Origin: Natronocella acetinitrilica
GTDB lineage: Bacteria > Pseudomonadota > Gammaproteobacteria > Nitrococcales > Aquisalimonadaceae
Length of the DNA: 64,000 bases
Reading direction: 5' to 3'
Assembly: GCF_024170285.1 (NCBI RefSeq)
Contig: NZ_JALJXV010000002.1
Coordinates: forward strand, 1-64,000
Made by a program: the position numbers and the translations under genes. Below, piece by piece: positions 53,355-62,725 of this stretch (position 1 is its first letter; each line of letters begins with the position of its first letter). Under the pieces are notes generated by a model. The model did no database searches and was not told where the DNA came from. It was given only the letters and a program-made list of their open reading frames with translations.

Positions 53355-53374
53355 GGCCGGAAGCGCTGCCCCGT

Positions 53375-55753
53375 CTAGTGCAAACGGTCGGAATTGACGT
53401 CCAGGGCTTCAAGGTGGCGCTGCAGCTTCTGCAGCGCCGGCGATAGCAGGCCAACCTTGCCTTCAACCTGGCGGCTGACCTGGCGAAGTATGGTCTTCGC
53501 CTCGTCAACCCGACCACTCTGCCGCAGCAAGGCGGCGAGCCGCGTGACAGCATTGATGTGCTGCATGTTATCGACGCCCATGATCCGGCCGGTCTGATCC
53601 ACGGCCTCGCGCAGCATGGGCTCGGCGCGCACCGCGTCACCCTGATCCGCGTAGAGCCCGGCAAGCTCCGCCCGGGTCATCACGGTGTGCGGGTGCTGTT
53701 CGCCCAGTAACCGGCTCCAGGTCTCGAGATTACGCCGATACAGCCCCTCGGCCTCGGCATAATCGCCCTTCTCCCGGAGCAGGTCGGCGAGGTTGTTGAC
53801 GCTGGTGGCGGTGGCCGGATGCTCCTTGCCGACAACCTTTTCCCAGGTCTCCACCGCCCGACGGTACATGGGTTCGGCCTCGGGATAACGCCCCATGGCG
53901 TCCAGCACACCGGCGAGATTGTGCAGGCTGGACGCGGTATCCATATGGTCATCGCCATAGACGGCCTGGCGAATATCAAGCGCCCGACGGAAGAGCTCTT
54001 CCGCCGCCTTGAACTGCTCCCGGGCATCCATGACCGTACCCAGGTTATGGGCGCTTGCCGCCGTGGCGGGATGGGTCGGCCCGAAGGCCTGCTCGGCAAT
54101 GCCAAGCGCCCGCTGGTAGTAATCCTCGGCAGCGGTGAAATCCTGACCGGCGTAGAGCAGGCCGGCGAGGTTATCGAGGCATGCAGCCGTGGTGGGATGC
54201 GCGTTGCCATAGCTGCGCTCTGCGATGGACAGTGCCCGCTGATAGAGCGGTTTCGCCGCATCAAAGGCGTTATCGGCCTTGAGCACCGCCGCCAGGTTGA
54301 TGAGGTGCGGGATCAGCGCAACATGGCGCTGCCCTCCGAGGGCCTGCTCCCGGCATTCCAGCGTGCGCCGATAGAGGCTGGCCGCTGCTGCGAGATCCCC
54401 GGCATACTCGAATTGTGTTGCAAGCGCATGACGGGTGTTTCGCGTCGCCGCTGCATCGGCGCCCAGCGTTGACTCGGCCTCGGCAAGCAGGGCTTCAAGC
54501 TCTTGCCTCGCCTGCTCGCTGGCCTGGCCGTCCGCAAGCGTGACGGCGAGGGCCACACGAAGGCCGATGCGCTCATCTGCGTCGAGTTCGGCCTTGAGGG
54601 CAACCGCTCGATCCAGCAGAGGCAACACTGACTCCCCGGGGGCGCCGGCGTCTTCCAGCGCAAGCGCGAGCCGGTAGATCAGACTCGCCAGCCGGCGTGG
54701 TTCGAGATCGCCGGCCCAGGTGTCGAGGGCCGCTGCATAGCGCGTGCAGACCTGCTCGAGTTCAGCCAACTGCGGCCACAACGTCACAAGCTCCTCGCGC
54801 CAACCTGGCTCCAGCAACGCCTCCAGCACCGCCGGCTGCAGGGTCATTTCCCAAAGCGCTTCCCAGTGGGCGGCCTCGGCCAATTGCCAGGGCAACTCGT
54901 CGAGCCCCCGCGCCGTCAGCTTTCCGGAAAAACACCGCTCCGCCAGACGCACATGCATCTGCTGACGCTCCACACCGTCAGGCAGCAAATGCCGCCGCAC
55001 CGCATCCTGTGCCTCGGCACCAGAGAGCACGTAACGATCATCCACTCGATAGAGAAGAGTCCCGGCTGCCTGGGGCACAGCCAACCCCAGCGACTCCAGC
55101 TCCGCCTCAGAGAGACCGTAGCGCGACGCCCAGACTGCTGCCAACGCCTCCGGCAACTCCACGGCGGGTAGTGAAAGCGGCTCCTGCGCAGCTGCATCGA
55201 TGGATTGGAAACCACGACCGACTGCCGCCCGCTGGGCGGCATCGCCTGCCACACCCACGACGAGACGCACGGCGGCCGGCAGGAATTCAGGCAGCCAATC
55301 CAGCACCGCACCTTCGTCAACCCCCTCCAATGCGTCCAGGTGGGGAATGACCACCACCAGCCGATCCCTCGCCGCCGCTCGCGCCAACCAGTTGGGGAGG
55401 ATTTCGATCTGGGCGTCGGCGCTCGCCGGTATCGGTTCGCGAAAACCCTCCAGGCGTTTCAGGAAGTCCAGCAGGCGGCGCACCAGCACCGCCGGGCGAC
55501 GGGCATCCCGGCAGGCATCCGGGAAATGGTAGAAAAGCCGCTCCGGGCCTTTGGCAAGCTGCCTGTGCAGCCATGCGGCGATGGCGGCACGACCGCCATC
55601 GCGATCACGAACCACCACAGGCGCGTCCGCTCGCTTGGCATGACGAATCAAAAAGCGCTCAAGCTCACGATCGCCGCTGGTGTTATCCGCCAACCAGGCG
55701 TTGTAGGCCGCCTGCATGCGATCGGCCGTTGCCGGGAACTCGGGTTTGCTCAT
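53375..55753 (-). CDS. TPR-repeat protein with degenerate STAND/NACHT-like NTPase domain
   Basis: A 792-residue protein. The N-terminus (about 1-190) resembles the NTPase module of NPHP3/NWD1-type proteins (LFYHFPDAC, VVVIPHLDALEG), but the P-loop position reads RDRDGGRAAIAAW without the GKS/T, so nucleotide binding is doubtful. From about residue 360 onward lie kinesin-light-chain-like TPRs (NLAGLLYAGQDFTAAEDYYQRAL and repeats of 42 residues). No membrane segment. Its start overlaps the mobA stop by 4 bases, so it is cotranscribed with a cofactor gene. A scaffold role is plausible; its partners are unknown. Confidence 0.83.
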   Translation of the reverse strand: MSKPEFPATADRMQAAYNAWLADNTSGDRELERFLIRHAKRADAPVVVRDRDGGRAAIAAWLHRQLAKGPERLFYHFPDACRDARRPAVLVRRLLDFLKRLEGFREPIPASADAQIEILPNWLARAAARDRLVVVIPHLDALEGVDEGAVLDWLPEFLPAAVRLVVGVAGDAAQRAAVGRGFQSIDAAAQEPLSLPAVELPEALAAVWASRYGLSEAELESLGLAVPQAAGTLLYRVDDRYVLSGAEAQDAVRRHLLPDGVERQQMHVRLAERCFSGKLTARGLDELPWQLAEAAHWEALWEMTLQPAVLEALLEPGWREELVTLWPQLAELEQVCTRYAAALDTWAGDLEPRRLASLIYRLALALEDAGAPGESVLPLLDRAVALKAELDADERIGLRVALAVTLADGQASEQARQELEALLAEAESTLGADAAATRNTRHALATQFEYAGDLAAAASLYRRTLECREQALGGQRHVALIPHLINLAAVLKADNAFDAAKPLYQRALSIAERSYGNAHPTTAACLDNLAGLLYAGQDFTAAEDYYQRALGIAEQAFGPTHPATAASAHNLGTVMDAREQFKAAEELFRRALDIRQAVYGDDHMDTASSLHNLAGVLDAMGRYPEAEPMYRRAVETWEKVVGKEHPATATSVNNLADLLREKGDYAEAEGLYRRNLETWSRLLGEQHPHTVMTRAELAGLYADQGDAVRAEPMLREAVDQTGRIMGVDNMQHINAVTRLAALLRQSGRVDEAKTILRQVSRQVEGKVGLLSPALQKLQRHLEALDVNSDRLH

Positions 55754-56367
55754 GGTGAACCAGTCTCCGGGCCGGCAGAGAAGTAGCGCGCCTCCAGGGC
55801 CGCTCGCTCCTCCGGCGTATTGATGTTGAGGAATGTCTCCGGCGCATCATCGAAGTCGACAACAGCCATCGCATGCTGGGCGTACCAGCGGTCGATCTTG
55901 CGCTCACCACTATCAAGAAACTGCTGCAGGCTCCCACGCAGTTGACAGGGAAGCAGCGCGAAAACCGGTTGCAGGCGACCCGCGCCGGCAGCGACTGCAA
56001 TGGTGGCTTTCTCTCGCTGCAGCGCGCTGAACAGTCGCTCGACCAGATCCGGCGGTACCAGAGGGGAGTCGCAGGGGACGGTGACGATATAACCGTCTCC
56101 CGCGGCATCCATTGCCGCCGCCATACCTGCCAGCGGACCGGCAAAATCGGCCATGGCGTCCGCAACCACCGGGTGGCCGAACTGGGCATAGACGGGATGA
56201 CTGCGATTGGCGTTGATCAGTAGTCGGTCGACCTGCGGTCGCAACCTGCGTAGCACGTGTTCGACCATCATGGTGCCGCCGACCTCGATCAACCCCTTGT
56301 CGGTTCCCCCCATGCGGGTCGCGCGCCCACCGGCGAGCACAACACCCACTATTGTCGATTTTTCCAC
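55750..56367 (-). CDS. mobA: molybdenum cofactor guanylyltransferase
   Basis: A 205-residue nucleotidyltransferase that joins GMP to molybdopterin for bis-MGD enzymes such as the formate dehydrogenase here. The LAGGRATRMGGTDKGL motif binds GTP; NANRSHPVY and VPCDSPLVP are further family markers. The start used is GTG 56367, with GGGAG six bases upstream; ATG 56403 and ATG 56424 lack good sites. It is the first gene of a two-gene unit with the TPR protein. Confidence 0.9.
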   Translation of the reverse strand: MEKSTIVGVVLAGGRATRMGGTDKGLIEVGGTMMVEHVLRRLRPQVDRLLINANRSHPVYAQFGHPVVADAMADFAGPLAGMAAAMDAAGDGYIVTVPCDSPLVPPDLVERLFSALQREKATIAVAAGAGRLQPVFALLPCQLRGSLQQFLDSGERKIDRWYAQHAMAVVDFDDAPETFLNINTPEERAALEARYFSAGPETGSP

Positions 56368-56670
56368 TTCTGGCTCCCGTCTCGGAGGCGCGAGGCGCAC
56401 CATGTCGGCGCAGGATGTTAACACCCCCCGAAGTCGACGCTGAAACCGATCCGGGTACTACCGAGCCAGTTCGTCGCTTCCAGACGACTTCTCAACTACA
56501 GTATTCATGGTAAAGAGACATTCTGGCGCAATAGCTTGGGTGCCGACCATGGATATGGTACAAAATGCTACACGTCCCTCTGGGTATGTAGGATCACTTT
56601 CACCACCGATATTGGACGCGACGATATTGGATCGTCACAATACGGACCAATTCTGTCACAGAGCAGAGCC
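56368..56670. other. divergent promoter region between mobA and the sigma54 regulator
   Basis: A 303-bp gap with no accepted gene. A longer open frame runs in from 56536 but has no ribosome-binding site, and its extra residues show no domain. Promoters for both flanking genes must lie here; none was recognised with confidence. Confidence 0.45.
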
Positions 56671-58098
56671 GTGAACGAATCCATCAGATTGCCACTTGCA
56701 GACTTCACTGGCCGGGGCCGGGCGGCGCCGGCGCCCAGCGCTGCGCTGGTGGTGGAAGACGACCCCAGCATTCGCGAGTTCATGCGCTTTGCCCTGTCCA
56801 AGTATTGCTCCTTCGTCGAAGTCGCCGAAACGCTGGTCGACGCCGAGGAGTTGCTGGCACGCTATCGCTTCGATCTGCTCATCGTGGACATCCGGCTGGG
56901 CAGCGCGTCCGGGCTCGACTGGATGCTGGAGCGACGCCGCGACGGTGACGGAACACCCGTCATCCTGATGAGCGGTTTCACCGACGACGCCGTCATCGCC
57001 CACGCTGCCACCCTGAGTGGCGCAGAGTTGCTCGCCAAGCCCTTCTCGGTGGATCAACTGGTTCAGGCGGTGGAACGGCTGTTGATCGGCGGCGCCGACC
57101 CTGCGGAGGCTGTGCCCGTCGAGATCGCCGAACGCAGCGTGGCTCCAAACGCGATTGGGCTCGACGGCATCATTGGCCACAGCGACGCGATGCGCAGCCT
57201 GCTCGCGCTTATTCGACGCGTCGCGGGCCGCAGCACCACTGTGCTGCTGGAGGGGGAATCAGGCACCGGGAAAGAGGTCATTGCCCGCTGCCTGCACCAC
57301 TTCAGCGGGCGGCCAGGGCCCTTCGTCCCGGTCAACTGCGGCTCCATCGCCGCCGAGTTGCTGGAGAGTGAACTGTTTGGTCATGCCAAGGGAGCGTTCA
57401 CCGGCGCCGCCCAGGCGCGAGAAGGCCTGTTCAGTTATGCGGACGGCGGTACGCTGCTACTGGATGAAATCGCGGAAATGCCGCTCCACCTGCAGGCAAA
57501 GCTGCTGCGTGTGTTAGAAGAGCGTGCCATTCGCCCGGTTGGAACAGAGCGCGAAATACCGGTGGACGTTCGAATCGTCGCCGCCACCAACCGCAGCATG
57601 GCGGAGGAAGTCACCGCCGGGAACTTCCGCGAGGACCTCTACTACCGCCTCAATGTACTGGCATTGAAGTTGCCACCGCTACGGGAGCGGGTGTCGGACA
57701 TCCCCCACCTGATCAGACTCTTTTCCAACCACCTGTCACGGGAGTTGGCGCTGCCCCCACTGCGGCTAAGCGATGACGAGATCCGTCAGCTGCAAACCTA
57801 CGCGTGGCCAGGGAATGTGCGAGAGCTGAAGAACCTCATAGAGCGCTCGATGCTGCTCGGACAGTCGCCTCTGCAGTGTCTTGAGCAGGCCAGCTTCGTC
57901 GCCCCGGTGACGGTGGGTGACAGCAACAGCGATAACGGTTACCCGCTGACCATGACCCTTGAGGATGTGGAGAAGAACCACATCCTCAAGGTGCTTCGAG
58001 ACTGCAGCGGCAACAAGTCGGAGGCCGCCCGACGCCTCGGTGTCTCCAGGAAAACCCTGGAGCGCAAGGTCAAGGCCTGGAACGCGTCGACCGGTTGA
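56671..58098 (+). CDS. sigma54-dependent NtrC-type response regulator
   Basis: A 475-residue activator. The receiver domain (about 22-140) has acidic residues Asp30/Asp31, phospho-Asp73 (IVDIRLG) and Lys in LLAKPFS. The AAA+ domain has Walker A GESGTGKE, the sigma54-contact loop GAFTGA, Walker B LLLDEI, and arginine fingers in the [10 protein letters not shown] region. The C-terminal Fis-type HTH is [20 protein letters not shown] 56671 is the most likely start. No histidine kinase gene is adjacent, so it is an orphan; the Hpt-ended hybrid kinase at 33155-35167 is one of many possible partners. Target promoters were not found. Confidence 0.9.
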   Translation: MNESIRLPLADFTGRGRAAPAPSAALVVEDDPSIREFMRFALSKYCSFVEVAETLVDAEELLARYRFDLLIVDIRLGSASGLDWMLERRRDGDGTPVILMSGFTDDAVIAHAATLSGAELLAKPFSVDQLVQAVERLLIGGADPAEAVPVEIAERSVAPNAIGLDGIIGHSDAMRSLLALIRRVAGRSTTVLLEGESGTGKEVIARCLHHFSGRPGPFVPVNCGSIAAELLESELFGHAKGAFTGAAQAREGLFSYADGGTLLLDEIAEMPLHLQAKLLRVLEERAIRPVGTEREIPVDVRIVAATNRSMAEEVTAGNFREDLYYRLNVLALKLPPLRERVSDIPHLIRLFSNHLSRELALPPLRLSDDEIRQLQTYAWPGNVRELKNLIERSMLLGQSPLQCLEQASFVAPVTVGDSNSDNGYPLTMTLEDVEKNHILKVLRDCSGNKSEAARRLGVSRKTLERKVKAWNASTG

Positions 58099-58121
58099 CC
58101 ACCGGGCGGTGGGTCAACCGG
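58091..58121. terminator. inverted repeat at the end of the sigma54 regulator gene
   Basis: A 10-bp perfect stem (CCGGTTGACC with GGTCAACCGG), extended by an inner ACC/GGT. It spans the stop codon and lies between convergent genes. There is no T-run on either strand, so termination would be rho-aided or inefficient. Confidence 0.5.
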
Positions 58122-58139
58122 CCAGGCCGTCGTCGTCCG

Positions 58140-59231
58140 TCAGTCGTTCTCGACGGTGATCTTGGGGAACTTGCTTGAGAAGTCCTTGCGCTGCTGCGAG
58201 AGCCGGGCGGCGATGCGCCGCGCAATCTCCCGGTACGACTGTGCCAACCGCCCATCCGGGTCGGCAATGACCGTGGGCTTTCCGCCGTCCGCCTGCTCGC
58301 GAATGTGGATATCCAGCGGCAAGGAACCAAGCAGTTCCAGGCCATACTGCTCGGCCATGCGGGCCCCGCCGCCCTCGCCGAAAATGTGCTCCTCGTGACC
58401 ACACTGGCTGCAGATGTGCGTGCTCATGTTCTCGACGATACCGAGTACCGGCACGTTCACCTTTTCGAACATCTTGAGGCCCTTGCGGGCGTCCAGGAGC
58501 GCAATGTCCTGCGGCGTGGTCACGATGACGGCACCGCTCACCGGCACCTTCTGCGACAATGTGAGCTGGATGTCGCCGGTACCGGGCGGCATATCCACCA
58601 CCAGATAATCCACATCCTGCCAGTTGGTGTCCCTGAGCAGTTGTTCCAGCGCCTGGGTCACCATGGGACCGCGCCAGATCATCGGTGTTTCCTCGTCGAT
58701 CAGGAAGCCTGCCGACATGGCCTGCACGTTGTAATTGACCATCGGCTCGAGCTTCTTGCCGTCCTTGGAATCCGGCTTGCCGGCAATACCGAGCATTCGC
58801 GGCTGGCTGGGGCCGTAGATGTCGGCGTCGAGCACGCCGACTCGGGCTCCCTCGGCTGACAGCGCGAGGGCGATGTTGACCGCGGTGGTGGATTTGCCCA
58901 CCCCGCCCTTGCCCGAGGCAACAGCGATGATGTTCTTAACACCCTTGACGTCGGTGACGCCACGCTGCCCGAGGTGTGAGGCGATGCTGGTCTCGCTGTG
59001 AATGTTCACTTCCTGTACGCCATCAACACGTCGCACGGCCTCGGAGACAGCCGCTTCCAGTTCCTTGCGAAATGTCTTGGCGGGGAACCCGAGTTTGAGC
59101 GAGATGCTGACCCGGCCACCGTCGATGGTGACGTCTTCAAGGCAGCCGGCGGTGACCAGATCCTTGGCCAGATGGGGCTCGACATAGCCTTTCAGTGCCT
59201 GCTCGATAGTCTCGCGAGACAGTGCGCTCAT
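58140..59231 (-). CDS. apbC: iron-sulfur cluster carrier protein ApbC/Mrp
   Basis: A 363-residue P-loop ATPase. Residues 1-90 form the DUF59 (MIP18-like) domain, followed by the deviant Walker A GKGGVGKST and the DADIYGPSQPRML motif. The Fe-S binding CxxC is in HICSQCGHEE, near residue 278. It carries and transfers 4Fe-4S clusters to apo-enzymes in the cytoplasm. It is convergent with the sigma54 regulator and is not obviously part of the formate dehydrogenase unit, though that enzyme needs Fe-S clusters. Confidence 0.94.
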   Translation of the reverse strand: MSALSRETIEQALKGYVEPHLAKDLVTAGCLEDVTIDGGRVSISLKLGFPAKTFRKELEAAVSEAVRRVDGVQEVNIHSETSIASHLGQRGVTDVKGVKNIIAVASGKGGVGKSTTAVNIALALSAEGARVGVLDADIYGPSQPRMLGIAGKPDSKDGKKLEPMVNYNVQAMSAGFLIDEETPMIWRGPMVTQALEQLLRDTNWQDVDYLVVDMPPGTGDIQLTLSQKVPVSGAVIVTTPQDIALLDARKGLKMFEKVNVPVLGIVENMSTHICSQCGHEEHIFGEGGGARMAEQYGLELLGSLPLDIHIREQADGGKPTVIADPDGRLAQSYREIARRIAARLSQQRKDFSSKFPKITVEND

Positions 59232-59343
59232 TGCATTGCTCCTCTTCTTGGGGTCTTTGTGCGGCGGCGCATTGCCACGCCGCCAGGATTCTGTTACTAC
59301 CTAACGCCTACATCGCGTTGGTTAAACACGAAGGATGGCGCAA

Positions 59344-60012
59344 ATGATACCGTATCGATCAGCGGTCTTGGTTCTTGTATTGCTCCTCGCCCTGCCCTTT
59401 ACAAGCCCAGCAGCTCTTGCGTCCGACCGGGCCCTGATCAACGCCATCATCGACGGTCAACCGACCCGTGTATCCATCCTGCTGGACCAGGGCGTGTCGC
59501 CGGAAGTGGTGTCGCGAGAAGGCGAATACGATGGCAAGACAGCCTTGATGTGGGCCGCGGAACGCGGCGACAGCCGCAGCGTCGACCTGCTTCTGACCTA
59601 CGGCGCCCAACCGGATCGCACCAACCCCAAGGGCGGCACCGCGCTCATGTATGCCGCCGTCGAAGGACAGGATGCAGTCATCGAGCGCCTGGTGGCAGCG
59701 GGGGCCGACCCGAACCACACCGTGCGTCACGGCTGGTCACCCATGATGCTCGCCACGGTGAAGGGCCACACCGATACCGTCAAGCTGCTGGTCTCGCTTG
59801 GCGCCAACCCCGACGCCCGGGATGTCTATGGCTGGACGTTGCTGATGCGTGCGGTGGAGCGCGGTGACGAACCCATGGTGCAGGCGCTGCTGGATGTGGG
59901 CATCAGCCCCACGGATGAGGATCACAGCGGCAACAATGCCATCAAGATCGCGCAGCGCACCGGCAATACCGACATCCTGCGCATGCTCGAGCGCTACGAA
60001 CGCGGCGGCTGA
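59344..60012 (+). CDS. exported ankyrin-repeat protein
   Basis: A 222-residue protein. Residues 1-25 are a signal peptide ending SPAALA. About five ankyrin repeats follow (DGKTALMWAAERGD, GGTALMYAAVEGQD, GWSPMMLATVKGHT, YGWTLLMRAVERGD and GNNAIKIAQRTGN). The start ATG 59344 has AAGGA upstream; ATG 59335 sits on that site and is less likely. A periplasmic protein-protein interaction role is implied. Its neighbour is a convergent Tat-exported Rieske-like gene. Confidence 0.88.
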   Translation: MIPYRSAVLVLVLLLALPFTSPAALASDRALINAIIDGQPTRVSILLDQGVSPEVVSREGEYDGKTALMWAAERGDSRSVDLLLTYGAQPDRTNPKGGTALMYAAVEGQDAVIERLVAAGADPNHTVRHGWSPMMLATVKGHTDTVKLLVSLGANPDARDVYGWTLLMRAVERGDEPMVQALLDVGISPTDEDHSGNNAIKIAQRTGNTDILRMLERYERGG

Positions 60013-60021
60013 CGCCGCCGC
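60002..60021. terminator. short G+C-rich hairpin at the ankyrin gene stop
   Basis: Perfect 8-bp arms (GCGGCGGC with GCCGCCGC) around TGAC, which includes the stop codon. It lies between convergent genes and has no T-run. Confidence 0.4.
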
Positions 60022-60029
60022 CCTGCCCG

Positions 60030-60746
60030 CTAGCAACGCATGATGTTGTTGGTGTAGTCCGCGAGGGTCAAGGCGGTGACTTCACCGGTGAGCGGCTTCG
60101 CGCCATTGCCATCGGGATACTCCAGCGACAGCCGCGCCTCGAAATCCGAGAAGAACCGATCGAACAACTCCCCGCCCAGGGTGCCGACAGCGAAAAGCTC
60201 ATCGGTCTCGTCGTCGTGTTCCATGATGATGCTGGCCAGGGGTTGCCGTGCCGGCCCTGAGATGACCTCGGCCCCCTGGGAGGGGTTGTACAGGCTGTTC
60301 TCAGCACAGCAACTGATGACACCGCTCTCCGGTTCATCGCCGTTGCGGGCCTGACGAAAACTGATATAGCTCAGTGTCGGTGTCGGGTGGGCAAGCTTAT
60401 GCGCGCAGATTGCCGAGTAGGCCACCAGTTGCCGACGCGGACCCACCCCACCTGGCCAGCTATAGGGCTCACCATCGGCCGTCTTCAGGCCGTTTCGCGG
60501 CGGCATGGGCTCACCGAGGTTGATCAGAAAGCACGGGGTCGCCGCATAGGGATAGGGGAAGACGTACTGCTGCTTGTCGGGAAGCGTGGATGCCAGCAGC
60601 GGCGAGCCGTCGTGCCCAAGCAAGCGCACCCGCTCGTAGTGTCGCGGCCGCAATTCACCATTGCCCGCCGCCTGCGCGAGCCCCCCAGCGACTGCGACAC
60701 AGCCCGCGCCAACGCCACAAGCCTGGATAAAGGATCGACGCTTCAT
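60030..60746 (-). CDS. Tat-signal Rieske-like protein with altered cluster ligands
   Basis: A 238-residue exported protein. A Tat-like signal (KRRSFIQACG) starts it. The Rieske-like region has the first ligand pair Cys114-Ala-His116 (ICAHKLAH). The second motif reads SCCAEN (146-150): the usual CxxH is Cys146-x-x-Glu149, with no nearby His. The downstream NPSQGAEVISGPARQPL matches a Rieske fold (the GP.RPL loop). The start is ATG 60746 with GGAGG five bases upstream. It may bind a non-standard Fe-S cluster or none. Its redox partner is unknown. Confidence 0.78.
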   Translation of the reverse strand: MKRRSFIQACGVGAGCVAVAGGLAQAAGNGELRPRHYERVRLLGHDGSPLLASTLPDKQQYVFPYPYAATPCFLINLGEPMPPRNGLKTADGEPYSWPGGVGPRRQLVAYSAICAHKLAHPTPTLSYISFRQARNGDEPESGVISCCAENSLYNPSQGAEVISGPARQPLASIIMEHDDETDELFAVGTLGGELFDRFFSDFEARLSLEYPDGNGAKPLTGEVTALTLADYTNNIMRC

Positions 60747-60864
60747 TTTTCCTCCGACAGCAACCGATACAGACACGGTGGCCGTCCGAGGCCCGGGCCT
60801 TACATCCTTTGGCAGTTACGATACCCGGTGAGGGTCGCGGGTCAAGCGCCAAACCGACGGACGC

Positions 60865-62064
60865 TCAGACACGCTCGATCACGACAGCAATACCTTGCCC
60901 TACACCGATACACATGGTCACGAGCGCATAGCCGCCGCCGATCCGTTCGAGCTGGCGCATGGCAGTAAGCAGAGTCCGGGGGCCAGATGCGCCCAGGGGG
61001 TGTCCCAGCGCTATGGCACCGCCATTGGGATTGACGCGTGGGTCATCAAAAGCAACGCCGAGACCCTTCATGCAAGCCAGCGCCTGCGCCGCGAAGGCTT
61101 CGTTGATTTCGATCACATCCATGTCCTTCACTTCCAGACCGGCACGCGCCAGCGCCTTCGCCGAGGCGGGCACAGGACCATAGCCCATCGTGCGCGGTGG
61201 CACGCCGACCACGGCCGAGGACAGTATGCGGGCGCGGGGAACCATCCCCAGGCGTTTTCCAGCCTCCTTGGTGCCCATGACCATGGCCACGGCCCCGTCG
61301 TTGATCCCTGACGCGTTGCCGGCAGTGGTGACGCCGCCTTCGTTCAGAGGGCGTAGTTTGGCCAGGGATTCCAGCGTGGCCTGCGGCCGGGGATGTTCGT
61401 CGGCGGAGACCACGATGGGGTCGCCCTTGCGAACGGGAACACTGACTGGAGCGATTTCACCTTCGAAGAACCCATCTTCCAGCGCCCGAGCGTACTTCTG
61501 TTGGGACTCATGGGCGAACTGATCCGCTTGCTCTCGGGTCAGTCCATGCTCCTGTGCCAGGTTGTCTGCCGTCTTTGGCATGCTGTCGTCACCGAAGGCC
61601 TTTTCAATCGCCTTGTTGGGAAAGCGTGCCCCGACGGCGGAGTCGAAAATCTTCAAATCTCGGCTAAAAGGCGCTTCGGCCTTGCTCATGACCCAGGCTG
61701 CCCGGCTCATGCTCTCGACGCCACCCGCCAGCATGAGATCACCCTCGCCACAGGTCATGGCGTGAGCGGCGACTATGACTGCACCCAGGCCGCTGCCGCA
61801 GTTGCGCTGAATCACGGTGCCCGGAACCTCGATGGGCAAACCTGCCAGCAGTGCGGCATGGCGGGCAACGCAACGGCTGTCCTCGCCGGCCTGATTACCG
61901 CAGCCCATGATCACGTCTTCCAGCTGATCCGTGGGGACACCCGAATGATCCGCTACCGCCCGGATGACACCTGCCAGCAGGTCGTCGGGGCGGACCTTGG
62001 CCAACCCTCCGGCATGGCGACCAAAGGGAGTGCGGAGTCCGTCGTACAGATAAGCATTGAGCAT
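60865..62064 (-). CDS. thiolase (3-oxoadipyl-CoA/acetyl-CoA acetyltransferase type)
   Basis: A 399-residue thiolase. The start YLYDGLRTPFGRHAGG and the CIGVGQGIAVVIERV end resemble PcaF-type 3-oxoadipyl-CoA thiolase. The active-site Cys is in RNCGSGL near residue 90. His is in EINEAFAAQA and GHPLGASGPR, and the second Cys is in TMCIGVGQG. It cleaves or condenses 3-ketoacyl-CoA with CoA. No other beta-ketoadipate gene is nearby, so the substrate is uncertain. GAGGAG precedes ATG 62064. It is divergent from the biotinyl-domain and CoA-ligase genes. Confidence 0.92.
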   Translation of the reverse strand: MLNAYLYDGLRTPFGRHAGGLAKVRPDDLLAGVIRAVADHSGVPTDQLEDVIMGCGNQAGEDSRCVARHAALLAGLPIEVPGTVIQRNCGSGLGAVIVAAHAMTCGEGDLMLAGGVESMSRAAWVMSKAEAPFSRDLKIFDSAVGARFPNKAIEKAFGDDSMPKTADNLAQEHGLTREQADQFAHESQQKYARALEDGFFEGEIAPVSVPVRKGDPIVVSADEHPRPQATLESLAKLRPLNEGGVTTAGNASGINDGAVAMVMGTKEAGKRLGMVPRARILSSAVVGVPPRTMGYGPVPASAKALARAGLEVKDMDVIEINEAFAAQALACMKGLGVAFDDPRVNPNGGAIALGHPLGASGPRTLLTAMRQLERIGGGYALVTMCIGVGQGIAVVIERV

Positions 62065-62086
62065 GGGTCTCTCCTCATAACAGAGA

Positions 62087-62110
62087 CCGGCATCAAGTGC
62101 CGGCCTTTTT
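62087..62110 (+). terminator. terminator-like hairpin on the plus strand
   Basis: A 6-bp stem (CCGGCA with TGCCGG), a 5-base loop, then CC and TTTTT. It lies 23 bases upstream of the minus-strand thiolase start, with no plus-strand gene before it. It may stop antisense transcription or be coincidental. Confidence 0.35.
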
Positions 62111-62225
62111 GGTTTCTACTACTCCATATTGTTTACTAAAAAATCATTTAGCGATACAATTCGTGTTACATAATGATAAATAAACCATGATCGATCATGT
62201 GCCGCATTAAGGATGAGGTCCACCC

Positions 62226-62666
62226 ATGACGCTGCGTTACGAGCAGGTCGCAGATATTCTGCGGCAACTGGATGCCGCCAAGGGGCATGACGTGGAAATC
62301 GAGACCGGGGACTGGCGCCTGGCCGTGACCGCATGGCCGCCACCCTCACCCACGGTTGCATCAGCCGCGCCGCCGGTTAGCGAAGGCGCAAGTGAGACGC
62401 GGCCGTCGCACCCCACACCACCCGCCTCGGCAGCAGACGCATCGCACACCACGTTATGCAGCCCGACGGTAGGCCGGTTTTGCCGCGGTGATCGCCAGCC
62501 CGGAGACAACGTCGGCGAGGGAGAGGTGATTGCCGTCGTCGAGTTATATGGCGGAACCCGCACGGAGATCGTCACCAGCAAGGCCGGTGTCCTGATTGAA
62601 CTGCTGCCCGCCGACGGCAGCTTTGTCCAGTACGGGGAAATGATCGGCATTCTCCAGCAGGTCTAG
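62226..62666 (+). CDS. biotinyl/lipoyl-domain (AccB-like) protein lacking the biotin lysine
   Basis: A 146-residue protein built like biotin carboxyl carrier protein. An N-terminal helix (about 1-35) is followed by a Pro/Ala/Ser-rich linker (about 36-75), and a biotinyl-type barrel forms the rest (CSPTVGRF...GDNVGEGEVIAVVE...SKAGVLIELL...FVQYGEMIGIL). The loop that should read (A/V)MKM is ELYGGTRTEI, with no lysine to accept biotin or lipoate. Codons confirm this. It may be a structural or regulatory carrier, or may bind another group. It is 59 bases upstream of the CoA-ligase gene, in the same direction. Confidence 0.8.
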   Translation: MTLRYEQVADILRQLDAAKGHDVEIETGDWRLAVTAWPPPSPTVASAAPPVSEGASETRPSHPTPPASAADASHTTLCSPTVGRFCRGDRQPGDNVGEGEVIAVVELYGGTRTEIVTSKAGVLIELLPADGSFVQYGEMIGILQQV

Positions 62667-62725
62667 CCGTTCTTCTGAGACCCCACGAGAGATGGGGCCA
62701 GGTGCAAGGAGGAGAGTTAACAGTC

